Source: Arcicella aurantiaca
Lineage (GTDB): Bacteria; Bacteroidota; Bacteroidia; Cytophagales; Spirosomataceae
Reading direction: 5' to 3'
NCBI RefSeq assembly: GCF_003148625.1
Contig: NZ_QGGO01000007.1
Coordinates: forward strand, 172,909 to 236,908
DNA length: 64,000 bases
Shown: positions 40,307 to 48,443 of the stretch, piece by piece
How the letters are laid out: the number at the start of each line of letters is the position of its first letter
How positions within the stretch are numbered: position 1 is the stretch's first letter
Made by a program: the position numbers and the translations under genes
The notes under the pieces: model-generated
Databases searched by the model: none
What the model saw: only the letters and a program-made list of their open reading frames with translations
Told to the model about the DNA's origin: nothing

Positions 40307-41307
40307 GCTCTCACTTTTTCAATAATCTTGATTTGCTCTAAAACCTCTTCAGGCTTAATAATCAATTCTTTACCATCGACAATTACATCGTGTAAATTTT
40401 GGAATAATAATGACCAATTCCCCGTCAAAGTTTCAACAGTTCCTCTAATTCCCAAGCCATTCATATCAGCATTCAAAATGCCAACTTGAGAACTTGGTTC
40501 AACGCCAAAACCTGCGTCATTTGGCTGTAAACCTGCTTTTAGGTGGTCTTCTTGCACATCAATTCCGTATTTTACGAACGAGCCTTTTGTACCATGAATA
40601 ATATATCTTGGAGAATCTTCACGAACCAATAAACTCGACCTCAACGTAACTTTCAATTTGCCATAGTCCAAACGAATATCAAAAGCATCTTCAATTTCAG
40701 AACCTTCTCTTTGCGTGAAAGATTGTCCCCAAACGCTTTGCGGAGAACCAAAAAGGACAATAGCTTGGTCGATAATGTGAGCTCCTAAATCGTATAAAAT
40801 TCCGTTGGCAGGACTAACCGTTTCTTTCCATTTTTTAGGATTCAAAACGGGTTTGAAGCGATTGAAATGTGCTTCAAAGTTTAAAATTTCGCCCAATAAA
40901 CCATCATCAATAATTTTTTTGACCGTCATAAAATCACTATCAAAACGGCGATTTTGGAAGATTGTTAATAATTTCCCTGTTTCTTTTCCTAACGCAATGA
41001 GTTCTTCGGCTTCTTCGATAGTTGCGGTAAATGGTTTTTCTACCAAAACATTTTTACCTGCCAATAACGTTTTTTTTGCATACTCAAAATGCGTTGAATT
41101 GGGCGAACAAATACTTACCAAGTCGATAGAATCATCTGCCAAAACTTCGTCTAAACTTTTGGCAACATTGACATTCGGAAAATATTCCTTTGGATTTTGA
41201 CTATTAGAAACAATAGTTTTAAGATTGAAATTTGGATTAGTTTCAAAAAAGGGAGCTTGTAAATATCTTCCCGATAAACCAAAACCAATAAGAGCGACGT
41301 TGAGCAT
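40303..41307 (-). CDS. Gfo/Idh/MocA-family oxidoreductase
   Basis: 334-residue NAD(P)-dependent oxidoreductase. The ATG at 41307 places the Rossmann motif VALIGFGLSGRYLQAPFF at residues 4-21; the frame extends 12 codons upstream into repeat DNA, which is unlikely to be coding. The dinucleotide fold continues with DLVSICSPNSTHFEYAKK and the signature LLAGKNVLVEKPFT (about 84-97), whose EKP Lys is catalytic. The C-terminal domain (GFO_IDH_MocA_C) includes GILYDLGAHIIDQA. Members act on sugars, inositols or related polyols; the substrate cannot be told. Its stop codon lies in the palindrome at 40248. Confidence 0.92.
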   Translation of the reverse strand: MLNVALIGFGLSGRYLQAPFFETNPNFNLKTIVSNSQNPKEYFPNVNVAKSLDEVLADDSIDLVSICSPNSTHFEYAKKTLLAGKNVLVEKPFTATIEEAEELIALGKETGKLLTIFQNRRFDSDFMTVKKIIDDGLLGEILNFEAHFNRFKPVLNPKKWKETVSPANGILYDLGAHIIDQAIVLFGSPQSVWGQSFTQREGSEIEDAFDIRLDYGKLKVTLRSSLLVREDSPRYIIHGTKGSFVKYGIDVQEDHLKAGLQPNDAGFGVEPSSQVGILNADMNGLGIRGTVETLTGNWSLLFQNLHDVIVDGKELIIKPEEVLEQIKIIEKVRA

Positions 41308-41326
41308 GATTTTTTTATTTTGTAAT

Positions 41327-41359
41327 CCGATGTTGGACGGCACTCCGTCTCTGCATCGG
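41327..41359. repeat. Degenerate REP-like hairpin
   Basis: CCGATG and CGTCTC/TGCATCGG ends flank an inner GGACGG-cact-CCGTC hairpin. The CATCGG end matches the REPIN family at 41474 and 41864. Confidence 0.5.
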
Positions 41360-41402
41360 AATGTTATTAACTATATAAGTAGGCTGGCTGCCTGTTAATG
41401 TA

Positions 41403-41425
41403 GTAACTCGCAAGATGCGAGCTAC
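41403..41425. repeat. Single REP with GTAA/GTAG ends
   Basis: GTAA-CTCGCA-aga-TGCGAG-CTAC. A 6-bp stem flanked by GTAA on one side and CTAC (GTAG reversed) on the other. It lies in a 255-base spacer holding three such hairpins. Confidence 0.65.
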
Positions 41426-41473
41426 TGAGCGGGAATAAGACTAAAATTGAAAATTTCTACTCTTACTATTTTT

Positions 41474-41532
41474 GTAACTCGATGCTTCTGCATCGGAATA
41501 TATTTACGTTCGATGCGGAAGCATCGGGTTAC
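41474..41532. repeat. 59-bp REPIN
   Basis: GTAACTCGATGCTTCTGCATCGG, 13-base AT-rich middle, then CGATGCGGAAGCATCGGGTTAC. Two GATGC-type hairpins in inverted orientation with GTAA heads at both ends. It has the same length and stems as 41864-41922. Confidence 0.85.
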
Positions 41533-41562
41533 ATTTCTTGCCCTTGTGTTAGCAGTTCATAG

Positions 41563-41769
41563 TTATTTCTGATTGTTCAATTCTTCTTTTATTTTTTGTA
41601 CACTAACACCTCCAACAGCAATATCTTCGTCTGGTTTTTCATTTATCGTTATAAAAAACAAATGTTTGGGTATTCCTGTAATTTCTACTGAAATGTCTGT
41701 CAGTTGTGTTATGAGTTTTTCTTTTACTTCTTTTGTTAATTTTCCTGCTGTAAATTCAATTATTGGCAT
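41563..41769 (-). CDS. 4-oxalocrotonate tautomerase-family protein
   Basis: 68-residue member of the tautomerase superfamily. The residue after the initiator Met is Pro, the catalytic amino-terminal proline of the family (MPIIEFTAGKLTKEVKEKL). The beta-alpha-beta layout and length (60-75) match, with VSVEITGIPKHLFFITINE and a C-terminal DIAVGGVSV corresponding to the second strand pair. It probably works as a homohexamer or dimer in the cytoplasm and catalyses keto-enol shifts; the natural substrate is unknown. It lies alone between two REPIN-like elements. Confidence 0.85.
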   Translation of the reverse strand: MPIIEFTAGKLTKEVKEKLITQLTDISVEITGIPKHLFFITINEKPDEDIAVGGVSVQKIKEELNNQK

Positions 41770-41863
41770 ATTTCAGAAAGTTGTTTTGCGTAAGCATACA
41801 CACCAAACGGCTTTATAATAATCATGCTCAGTGCGTTGCTTTCGTTAATGTTGTTAATTTTTT

Positions 41864-41922
41864 GTAGCCTGATGCTTCCGCATCGGAATATAATTGCGTC
41901 CGATGCGGAAGCATCGGCTTAC
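41864..41922. repeat. 59-bp REPIN, second copy
   Basis: GTAGCCTGATGCTTCCGCATCGG, AT-rich middle, CGATGCGGAAGCATCGGCTTAC. It matches the copy at 41474 in length and stems. The right GTAAG, read on the minus strand, contains the TAA stop codon of ilvA. Confidence 0.85.
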
Positions 41923-43187
41923 ACCAATACCGAAAACAAATCGGGTTGTTCGTTAAGTTCTTGGTAAACAATGTTTTCTGCTTTCATTCTGTCAATGAGG
42001 GCAGCGTAATCTTCTCTGGTCTTTAGTTCTATTCCTAATAAAACGGGTCCTGATTCTCGACTGGTTTTCTTCTGATATTCAAAGAAAGTAATGTCGTCGT
42101 CTGGTCCTAAAACGTTATTCAAAAAGTTGCGTAATGCTCCTGCACGTTGTGGAAAACGCACCATAAAATAGTGTTTTAACCCTTCGTAAAGCAAAGAACG
42201 TTCTTTGATTTCTTCGGTGCGAGTGATGTCGTTATTCCCCCCAGAAACTAAACAAACTACATTTTTACCTTTAATTTGGTCTTTCATAAAATCCAAAGCC
42301 GCAATGGTCAAAGCTCCTGCGGGTTCGGCTACGATGGCAGATTCGTTGTATAGTTCCAAAATGGTAGTACAAACTTTCCCTTCGGGAACAATGATGATGT
42401 CGTCCAAATTTTTCTGACAAATGGCAAACGGAATTTCGCCTACTTTTCCCACAGCCGCACCATCTACAAATTTGTCGATTTTCTCTAAACCCACTACATG
42501 ACCCGCATCAATACTCGCCTTCATAGACGCCGCACCAGCAGGCTCAACGCCAATAATTTTGGTATGTGGCGATAACTGTTTGAAAACCGTAGAAATCCCC
42601 GCAGAAACGCCTCCGCCACCAATGGCAAGGAATAAATAATCAATTTTTATATCAGCATCTCTAAAAATCTCCAGTCCGACGGTAGCCTGTCCCGTAATAA
42701 CATCAATATCATCAAATGCCGACACAAAAGTAGCGTGATGTTCTTCACAATATTGTTTGGCAGCTTTGGCGGCATCATCGTAAGTATCACCCACCATCAT
42801 AATTTCGATGTCGTCTTTACCAAACATTTTTACCTGCTTTATTTTCTGATTTGGCGTGGTTGTAGGCATAAAAATCGCTCCTTTTACGCCCATTTTATGG
42901 CAAGCATACGCCAATCCTTGTGCATGGTTTCCCGCAGAAGCACACACAACCCCTTTGTCGAGTTCAGCTTTTGAAAGCCTAACCATTTTATTATACGCAC
43001 CTCTTATTTTGTAAGAACGGACAATTTGTAGGTCTTCTCTTTTCAAGAAAATATTTGCCTCATAACGCTCCGAAAGGATTAAATTTTCCATCAAAGGCGT
43101 GTGTACGGCTATGCCTCTCAACTTTTCGGCAGCTTCGTAGATGCTTTCTAAAGTTGGGGCAACGATTGTTTTTGTTTTATTGCTCAT
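41919..43187 (-). CDS. ilvA: Threonine ammonia-lyase (threonine dehydratase)
   Basis: 422-residue PLP enzyme that deaminates threonine to 2-oxobutanoate for isoleucine synthesis. The ATG at 43187 (MSNKTKTIVAPTLESIYEAA) is preferred: the longer frame to 43328 runs into tandem repeat DNA. PLP-Lys lies in VRSYKIRGAYNKM (about 54-66), phosphate-binding SAGNHAQG near 84-91, and GGGGVSAG near 188-195. A C-terminal ACT-like regulatory region (about 330-422) begins YFMVRFPQRAGALRNFL and has DDITFFEY; one copy is present, as in shorter IlvA forms. No other ilv gene is adjacent. Confidence 0.95.
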   Translation of the reverse strand: MSNKTKTIVAPTLESIYEAAEKLRGIAVHTPLMENLILSERYEANIFLKREDLQIVRSYKIRGAYNKMVRLSKAELDKGVVCASAGNHAQGLAYACHKMGVKGAIFMPTTTPNQKIKQVKMFGKDDIEIMMVGDTYDDAAKAAKQYCEEHHATFVSAFDDIDVITGQATVGLEIFRDADIKIDYLFLAIGGGGVSAGISTVFKQLSPHTKIIGVEPAGAASMKASIDAGHVVGLEKIDKFVDGAAVGKVGEIPFAICQKNLDDIIIVPEGKVCTTILELYNESAIVAEPAGALTIAALDFMKDQIKGKNVVCLVSGGNNDITRTEEIKERSLLYEGLKHYFMVRFPQRAGALRNFLNNVLGPDDDITFFEYQKKTSRESGPVLLGIELKTREDYAALIDRMKAENIVYQELNEQPDLFSVLV

Positions 43188-43239
43188 GAAGTGTTTGTGT
43201 TTTGAAGTTCGAGGTTTCAAGGTCGATGTTTGATATTTT

Positions 43240-43334
43240 GTAGGGGCGTATCGCATACGCCCATTTCCTGACAATGTGGACATATCGCATACGCCCATTT
43301 CCTGACAATGTGAACGTATCGCATACATCCCTAC
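43240..43334. repeat. REP with internal 34-bp tandem duplication
   Basis: GTAG-GGGCGTAT-cg-CATACGCCC opens the element (43240) and a degenerate complement ending CCCTAC closes it (43334). Between them a 34-bp unit (CGCATACGCCCATTTCCTGA and following bases) occurs twice. It lies upstream of ilvA. Confidence 0.8.
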
Positions 43335-43367
43335 ATATCTTTTAATACATAATACTGAATCGAAAAA

Positions 43368-43802
43368 TTATTCCAAAATTATCTTCCCGTCACGGTCGAT
43401 GTTTGTTCTTTTATCGAAATGGAAATCATAAAAACCTGCATCTCCCGACCGTGCATCAATTTTTACGGTACTTCTGCCCATTTCTAAACCTTGATTGTCG
43501 TAAGCTTTTGCTAATACTTTACCTTTAAATTTTTTAGAGAAAATCAAATAAACGCTTAGAAGATTGTCTGTGCCACCGTCTTTGTCGCTTTTGAGAGAGA
43601 CTTTTCCGTTGGTAATTCCTTTATTGATAAGGGCATCGGTATAAGTTAAATTGATGGCACGTGCTTTTTTTACACCTGTTTCAATCCCTTTTACCATCGA
43701 ACCTGCGGTTTCGCCAATTTTTTCGGTAGAGTTACTTAATTTGTCACAAGATGAAACAATAATTGATAAAGCTAAAGAGCTGATAGTTAATGCCTTTTTC
43801 AT
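43368..43802 (-). CDS. Small lipoprotein of unknown function
   Basis: 144-residue lipoprotein with lipobox Cys19 (IVSSCDKLS). The mature part has an N-terminal amphipathic stretch (STEKIGETAGSMVKGIETG) and a beta-rich second half with LSVYLIFSKKFKGKVLAKAYD and FYDFHFDKRTNIDRDGKI. No known domain was recognised. It is preceded by a 370-base gap and followed by the repeats upstream of ilvA, and stands alone. It is expected at the inner face of the outer membrane. Confidence 0.72.
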   Translation of the reverse strand: MKKALTISSLALSIIVSSCDKLSNSTEKIGETAGSMVKGIETGVKKARAINLTYTDALINKGITNGKVSLKSDKDGGTDNLLSVYLIFSKKFKGKVLAKAYDNQGLEMGRSTVKIDARSGDAGFYDFHFDKRTNIDRDGKIILE

Positions 43803-44173
43803 TGATATTGATTTATGAATTGTTAGTTCAAATTTAGTGAAAATTACTCGAACAATTCATCTACTCATGATGTTTCAACCTTTTGTGTTTGATGGCACAC
43901 CATCTTTTTTTGAGATGATAAAATCAGCTTAAATATTATCTAAACAACCATTTAATCAATTGTCACCGATATTGTTTGAATTTCCCAATAATGTTTATAC
44001 TTTTATTAAATTCTTCTAAGTAGCACTTCGATAATATCCTCAGTCTGAGGGAGCATTTTGCTTACCACACTTTGTATTTGAAATATATGATTTTGTTAAA
44101 CATTGGGCTATTCTCTTCCTGATTTGTATGGGAGTTAGCATTTATATTTTCACAACTTTAAACAATTTCAATC
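43803..44173. other. Intergenic region, divergent promoters
   Basis: 370 bases between two divergent lipoprotein genes. The only structure noticed is GATGG-caca-CCATC followed by seven T (43891-43911, plus strand). It looks like a small terminator although no plus-strand gene lies upstream of it; it may end a short leader or small RNA. Nothing else stood out. Confidence 0.4.
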
Positions 44174-45076
44174 ATGAAAAAATCAAACTTCTTACGTTTG
44201 CTAATAGGAGCAAGCGTTGCCGCCATGACAGTTTGGGCTTGCCAGACCAATGATTTAACTACTCCAAGTACTCCCAATTCCGACTCAAAAGTATCAAGTG
44301 CCAAAGTGTTAGTTTGTCCTTCTGTATATGCTTTAGTTTTGTTAGGAAGTGCAGGTTCACCTGTTCCTGCGGGTTTTCCATCATACATTTATAAAGTTGA
44401 CCCTTGTGCATCTCCTGTTGGTTTTGCTCCTGTTTCGCAAATTAAAATTGCAGGTACTCCTGTATATTCTGTAACAGGTATTTGTGATATGCCAGGCGTG
44501 GCAGATATGGCTTGGGCGGTTACTGGGGTGAACTCTAATTTTCCTCAAAAACTGCTTAAAGTTCAAATTTCAACGGGTATTGCTTCAGTGGTAAATACCA
44601 CTACTGCCCCATTGCAAGATATTGAAAATTATGGAACAACGGGACTTTTCGTTGCCATCAAAGAAGGAACTTCTCAATTATTGAAAGTGGCAGTTCCGAG
44701 TGGTGCAACAACGGTTTTTGCTCCTGCTGGTCCAACGGCACAATACAATGGTTTAACGGTAGTTGGTACAAAATTTCAAGCAATTTCGGGTTTGACAAAT
44801 CTCATTTGTAGTCCTAATTCTGGAGATATTTTTGAATATCCAAATACAGGAGGAGCATATACAGGGAAATATTCGTATAAAAATTTGCCTGCTAATAGTA
44901 TCTGGACGATGAAAGAATTGGGTTTCTATTTTGATAATTGTTGTGGTAAACGATGGATGGTGGGTAGCTCTTCGAATATCCTTTCTCATAATTTGAATAT
45001 TACGGCTTGTCTTCCGTCAAGTCCTGTAATGTTGCTACAAACTCGTCCTATTTACGATTTCATGGCAAAACCGTAA
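44174..45076 (+). CDS. Putative lipoprotein, probable beta-propeller-like
   Basis: 300-residue exported protein: signal peptide with possible lipobox Cys23 (MTVWACQTND). The mature part has repeated strand-turn patterns (YIYKVDPCASPVGF, KLLKVQISTGIASVV, QLLKVAVPSGATTVF), suggesting a beta-propeller of short blades similar to those built on KxxxxG-type turns. Several Cys (CPSVYAL, CDMPG, DNCCGKRW, TACLPS) could form disulfides. No enzyme family recognised. It is separated from the following ABC transporter gene by a hairpin, so probably monocistronic. A second large lipoprotein near the end of the window is not obviously related. Confidence 0.65.
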   Translation: MKKSNFLRLLIGASVAAMTVWACQTNDLTTPSTPNSDSKVSSAKVLVCPSVYALVLLGSAGSPVPAGFPSYIYKVDPCASPVGFAPVSQIKIAGTPVYSVTGICDMPGVADMAWAVTGVNSNFPQKLLKVQISTGIASVVNTTTAPLQDIENYGTTGLFVAIKEGTSQLLKVAVPSGATTVFAPAGPTAQYNGLTVVGTKFQAISGLTNLICSPNSGDIFEYPNTGGAYTGKYSYKNLPANSIWTMKELGFYFDNCCGKRWMVGSSSNILSHNLNITACLPSSPVMLLQTRPIYDFMAKP

Positions 45077-45130
45077 GGATAGAACTTAATGTTTTAGATT
45101 GGGGTTTAGTTTATATATGCTTTAGGTGAT

Positions 45131-45173
45131 AAGTCGTATGTAATAAATTATTTTAGTTTATTATATACGGCTT
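45131..45173 (+). terminator. Long hairpin after the lipoprotein gene
   Basis: AAGTCGTATGTAATAAA (45131-45147) pairs with TTTATTATATACGGCTT (45157-45173) with two G-U pairs. The stem is 17 bp but lacks a strong T tail. Confidence 0.5.
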
Positions 45174-45216
45174 AATGCTTATGACATAAACGAACCATTT
45201 ACGAATAAAATCCCCG

Positions 45217-46977
45217 ATGAAAATACTATTACGTTATTTGAAAAAACACCAAGCAACCGTGCTTGGAGCATTATTTTTAGCTGCAATCAATCAAATTTTC
45301 TCTCTTCTTGACCCTTATATTTTTCGTAAAATTATTGACGATGTAGCCAATGTCTATCGTGCTGATACGCATACAGTTGAAGACTTTTTACGTGCCATTA
45401 TTCCATTGACTTTAGCGTCAATTGGTGTGGCTTTTGTGAGTCGGGTAGCCAAAAATTTTCAAGATTATTTTATCAATACCGTTACCCAAAAAGTAGGAGC
45501 TCAAATCTACGCAGACGGTATCAGTCATTCTTTGGAATTACCTTACGAATCTTTTGAAGACCAACGTTCTGGCGAGACTTTAGGAAAATTACAAAAAGTA
45601 CGTACCGACGTTGAGAAAATTATCACCGTAGGAATTAACATTCTTTTCCAATCAGTAATTGCTTTGATTTTCATTTCGGTGTATGCGTATTCTGTTCACT
45701 GGATGATTGTGCCTTTGTTTTTGATAACGGGACCACTCATTGCGTGGATTAGTTCGGTTTTGAGTAAGAAAATCAAAACCATTCAGATTCAAATTGTGAA
45801 GGAATCAACAGGTTTGGCGGGTTCTACTACGGAATCTTTACGCAATATTGAATTGGTAAAATCGTTGGGTTTGGCAAAACAAGAAATCGCTCAGTTGAAC
45901 GCCACGACTCAGAAAATCTTGAAATTAGAATTGAAAAAAGTGCGTTACGTGCGTTCCATGTCGTTTGTACAAGGAACAGTCGTAAACTTCTTACGTGCCA
46001 TGATGGTCTTGGTTTTGATTTATTTGATTTACGAAAACAAAATTACACTCGGACAATTCTATTCACTTAATATTTATTCGTTCTTCTTGTTTGGCCCACT
46101 TCAAGAAATTGGTAATGTGGTAAATACTTACCGTGAAGCGGAGGTTTCATTACAAAATTTTGAGGATATTTTCAAGATTCCTGTGGAAGTAAAACCCGCT
46201 AATCCATATCCTGTCATTAGTATTGATTCGCTTGAATTTCAAGACGTTAAATTCAAACATCAATCGGCGAATAAAGATGCTTTGCGTAAAATTACCTTCA
46301 AGGCAACGCAGGGAGAAACGATTGCTTTTGTTGGGCCATCGGGTTCTGGGAAATCTACTTTGGTGAAATTATTGGTCGGATTGTATCGCCCGAAAGAAGG
46401 AAAAATTTTGTACAATGGTCATAATTATGATGAAATTGATTTCGACCAACTTCGTGAACGCATCGGTTTTGTAACGCAAGACACGCAGTTATTTTCGGGA
46501 ACAATTCGTGAAAATTTATTATTCGTAAATCCTTTGGCGACTGACGAACAGTGTTTGGACGTATTAAGAAAAGCCGCTTGTCATACCCTTTTAGACCGTG
46601 CCGAAAACGGTTTAGATACCATTATCGGAGAAGGTGGCGTGAAGGTTTCGGGAGGAGAAAAACAACGTTTGAGTATCGCCAGAGCATTATTACGTAATCC
46701 AAACTTATTAGTTTTTGACGAAGCAACCTCTTCTTTAGATTCACTAACAGAAGAAGAAATCTCTGAAACCATCCGTGAAGTTTCGGAAGGCACAACGCAT
46801 TTAACCATCGTAATTGCCCACCGTCTCAGTACCATCATGCACGCCACCAATATTTTCGTGTTAGAAAAAGGAAAAATTGTAGAAAACGGCTCGCATGATG
46901 AATTATTGGAAAATAAAGGTTTGTATTATGCCATGTGGAGACAGCAGGTTGGCGAGAAGGATTTAATCGAAGAATAA
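45217..46977 (+). CDS. ABC exporter, fused membrane and ATPase domains
   Basis: 586-residue half-transporter that should homodimerise in the inner membrane. Residues 1-310 are an ABC type-1 transmembrane domain with six helices (the first at about 15-35, LGALFLAAINQIFSLLDPYI). Residues about 335-575 are the ATPase: Walker A GPSGSGKST near 374-382, Q-loop VTQDTQLF, signature VSGGEKQRLSIARALL, Walker B LLVFDEATSSLDS and H-loop IVIAHRLS. It groups with MsbA/multidrug or lipid exporters; the substrate is unknown. A REP-derived repeat array begins 6 bases after the stop codon. Confidence 0.92.
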   Translation: MKILLRYLKKHQATVLGALFLAAINQIFSLLDPYIFRKIIDDVANVYRADTHTVEDFLRAIIPLTLASIGVAFVSRVAKNFQDYFINTVTQKVGAQIYADGISHSLELPYESFEDQRSGETLGKLQKVRTDVEKIITVGINILFQSVIALIFISVYAYSVHWMIVPLFLITGPLIAWISSVLSKKIKTIQIQIVKESTGLAGSTTESLRNIELVKSLGLAKQEIAQLNATTQKILKLELKKVRYVRSMSFVQGTVVNFLRAMMVLVLIYLIYENKITLGQFYSLNIYSFFLFGPLQEIGNVVNTYREAEVSLQNFEDIFKIPVEVKPANPYPVISIDSLEFQDVKFKHQSANKDALRKITFKATQGETIAFVGPSGSGKSTLVKLLVGLYRPKEGKILYNGHNYDEIDFDQLRERIGFVTQDTQLFSGTIRENLLFVNPLATDEQCLDVLRKAACHTLLDRAENGLDTIIGEGGVKVSGGEKQRLSIARALLRNPNLLVFDEATSSLDSLTEEEISETIREVSEGTTHLTIVIAHRLSTIMHATNIFVLEKGKIVENGSHDELLENKGLYYAMWRQQVGEKDLIEE

Positions 46978-46983
46978 ATAATG

Positions 46984-47342
46984 GTAGAGACGTTGCCTGC
47001 AACGTCTTGCCTGTCTTACCTGCAATGTCTTGCCTGTCTTACCTGCAACGTCTTGCCTGTCTTACCTGCAACGTCTTGCCTGTCTTGCCTGCAACGTCTT
47101 TTTATCAACGTAAATGTACCACCAGATAAATATTGCCTTCAACGTTTAATCAGATTATTTAATAACTTATTATGAAAATTGTTGCCTGTAATGTCTTAAA
47201 CCTAAGAGGTTATCTTAAACTTAAGAGGTTATCTTAAACTTAAGAGGTTATCTTAAACCTAAGACGTTATCTTAAACCTAAGAGGTTATCTTAAACTTAA
47301 GAGGTTATCTTAAACCTAAGACGTTGCAGGCAACGTCTCTAC
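46984..47342. repeat. REPIN expanded by 23-bp and 19-bp tandem arrays
   Basis: The ends are GTAGAGACGTTGCCTGCAAC (46984) and its complement finishing CTCTAC (47342). After the left end, a 23-bp unit (TTGCCTGTCTTACCTGCAAC plus GTC) repeats about four times. Towards the right end a 19-bp unit (CTTAAACYTAAGASGTTAT) repeats about seven times. Short frames across it are not genes. It fills the space between the ABC exporter and the GH43 gene and ends 2 bases before that gene's ATG. A related element is at 55828. Confidence 0.9.
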
Positions 47343-47344
47343 TT

Positions 47345-48400
47345 ATGAAAAAAATACTTTTTATTTTGGGAATACTGTGCGTTTCCCTTTCTTTCAATTA
47401 TGGACAAACGTCTTCAACGAACGTTTTTACAAACCCACTTTTACCTTCTGGAGCTGACCCTTACAGTTTTTACAAAGATGGGTATTATTATTATACGCAC
47501 ACCTTACAGAATAGTTTGACCATTTGGAAAACCAAAAACTTGTCTGACCTCAAAATGGCTCAATCTAAAGTAATTTGGACACCACCAAAAGGAACTTCGT
47601 ATTCCAAAGAACTATGGGCTCCCGAAGTACATTTTATTCAAGGAAAATGGTATATGTATTTTGCGGGAGATGATGGAGATAATAATCACCACAGAATGTA
47701 TGTGTTGGAATGTACCACCAACGACCCAATGACTGGCGAGTGGGTTTTTAAAGGAAAAGTAGCCGATGCTAAAAACGACAAATGGGCAATTGACGGCGAT
47801 GTTTTTGAACACGGAGGAAAATTGTATATGATTTGGTCGGGTTGGGAAGGTGATAAAAACGGTCAGCAAAATATTTACATTGCTCGTATGAAAAACCCTT
47901 GGACTATTGAAAGCGAGCGTTCAAAAATATCAGGTTCAGACTTTGATTGGGAGAAACACGGAGATATTAAAGGCGACCCAAATTTGCCTCATGTAAACGT
48001 AAATGAAGGTCCTCAGATATTAAAAAACGGCAAAAAAGTATTTGTTATTTATTCCGCAAGTGGTTGTTGGACAGATTTTTATGCTTTGGGTTTATTAACT
48101 GCCGACGCTAATGCAGATTTGTTAAACCCTGCAAGTTGGAAGAAATCTCCAGAGCCTGTATTTAAGCAATCTATTGAAAATGGTGTTTTTGCCCCCGGGC
48201 ATAATTCATTCTTCAAATCACCAAACGGAAAAGAAGATTGGATTTTATATCATGCCAATTCAAAAGCTGGACAAGGTTGCGGAGGTTTCCGTTCGCCAAG
48301 AATGCAAAAGTTTACATGGAATGCCGACGGAACACCCAATTTTGGGATTCCTGTCAAAGAAAATGTAGAAATGGCAGTGCCTTCTTCAAGTAAAAAGTAA
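47345..48400 (+). CDS. Secreted family 43 glycoside hydrolase
   Basis: 351-residue exported enzyme. The ATG at 47345 gives a good signal peptide (MKKILFILGILCVSLSFNYG); the frame extends 7 codons into the REP but those are unlikely to be used. The five-bladed GH43 propeller shows the catalytic base in LPSGADPYSFY (Asp about residue 39), the tuning Asp in WAIDGDVFEHGG (about 152), and the acid Glu in NVNEGPQIL (about 220). The family acts on arabinans, arabinoxylans or galactans; the exact linkage is not shown. It is a single gene, not in a SusCD locus. The mRNA leader must come from or pass through the tandem array upstream. Confidence 0.88.
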   Translation: MKKILFILGILCVSLSFNYGQTSSTNVFTNPLLPSGADPYSFYKDGYYYYTHTLQNSLTIWKTKNLSDLKMAQSKVIWTPPKGTSYSKELWAPEVHFIQGKWYMYFAGDDGDNNHHRMYVLECTTNDPMTGEWVFKGKVADAKNDKWAIDGDVFEHGGKLYMIWSGWEGDKNGQQNIYIARMKNPWTIESERSKISGSDFDWEKHGDIKGDPNLPHVNVNEGPQILKNGKKVFVIYSASGCWTDFYALGLLTADANADLLNPASWKKSPEPVFKQSIENGVFAPGHNSFFKSPNGKEDWILYHANSKAGQGCGGFRSPRMQKFTWNADGTPNFGIPVKENVEMAVPSSSKK

Positions 48401-48408
48401 AATTTAAT

Positions 48409-48434
48409 GCCGTCAGAACTCAAATCCTGACGGC
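48409..48434. terminator. Hairpin between convergent genes
   Basis: GCCGTCAG (48409-48416), loop of 10, CTGACGGC (48427-48434). An 8-bp GC-rich stem shared by the ends of the GH43 gene and the convergent barrel gene. Confidence 0.65.
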
Positions 48435-48443
48435 GTTATAACA

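Noticed and set aside
41533..41863. Integron attC site around the tautomerase gene, since such genes occur in cassettes
   Set aside because: No GTTRRRY/RYYYAAC core pair was found; the flanking palindromes are REPINs.
43188..43328. Extended N-terminus of ilvA
   Set aside because: The upstream codons lie in a 34-bp tandem REP; the ATG at 43187 starts where homologous threonine dehydratases do.
46935..47175. Two overlapping frames with repeated LPVLPAT-type peptides
   Set aside because: They are translations of the 23-bp REP-derived tandem repeats, not proteins.
46984..47342. CRISPR-like periodicity
   Set aside because: The 23-bp and 19-bp units are directly adjacent with no unique spacers, and no cas genes are present. 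The same holds for the 7-bp array at 23907.
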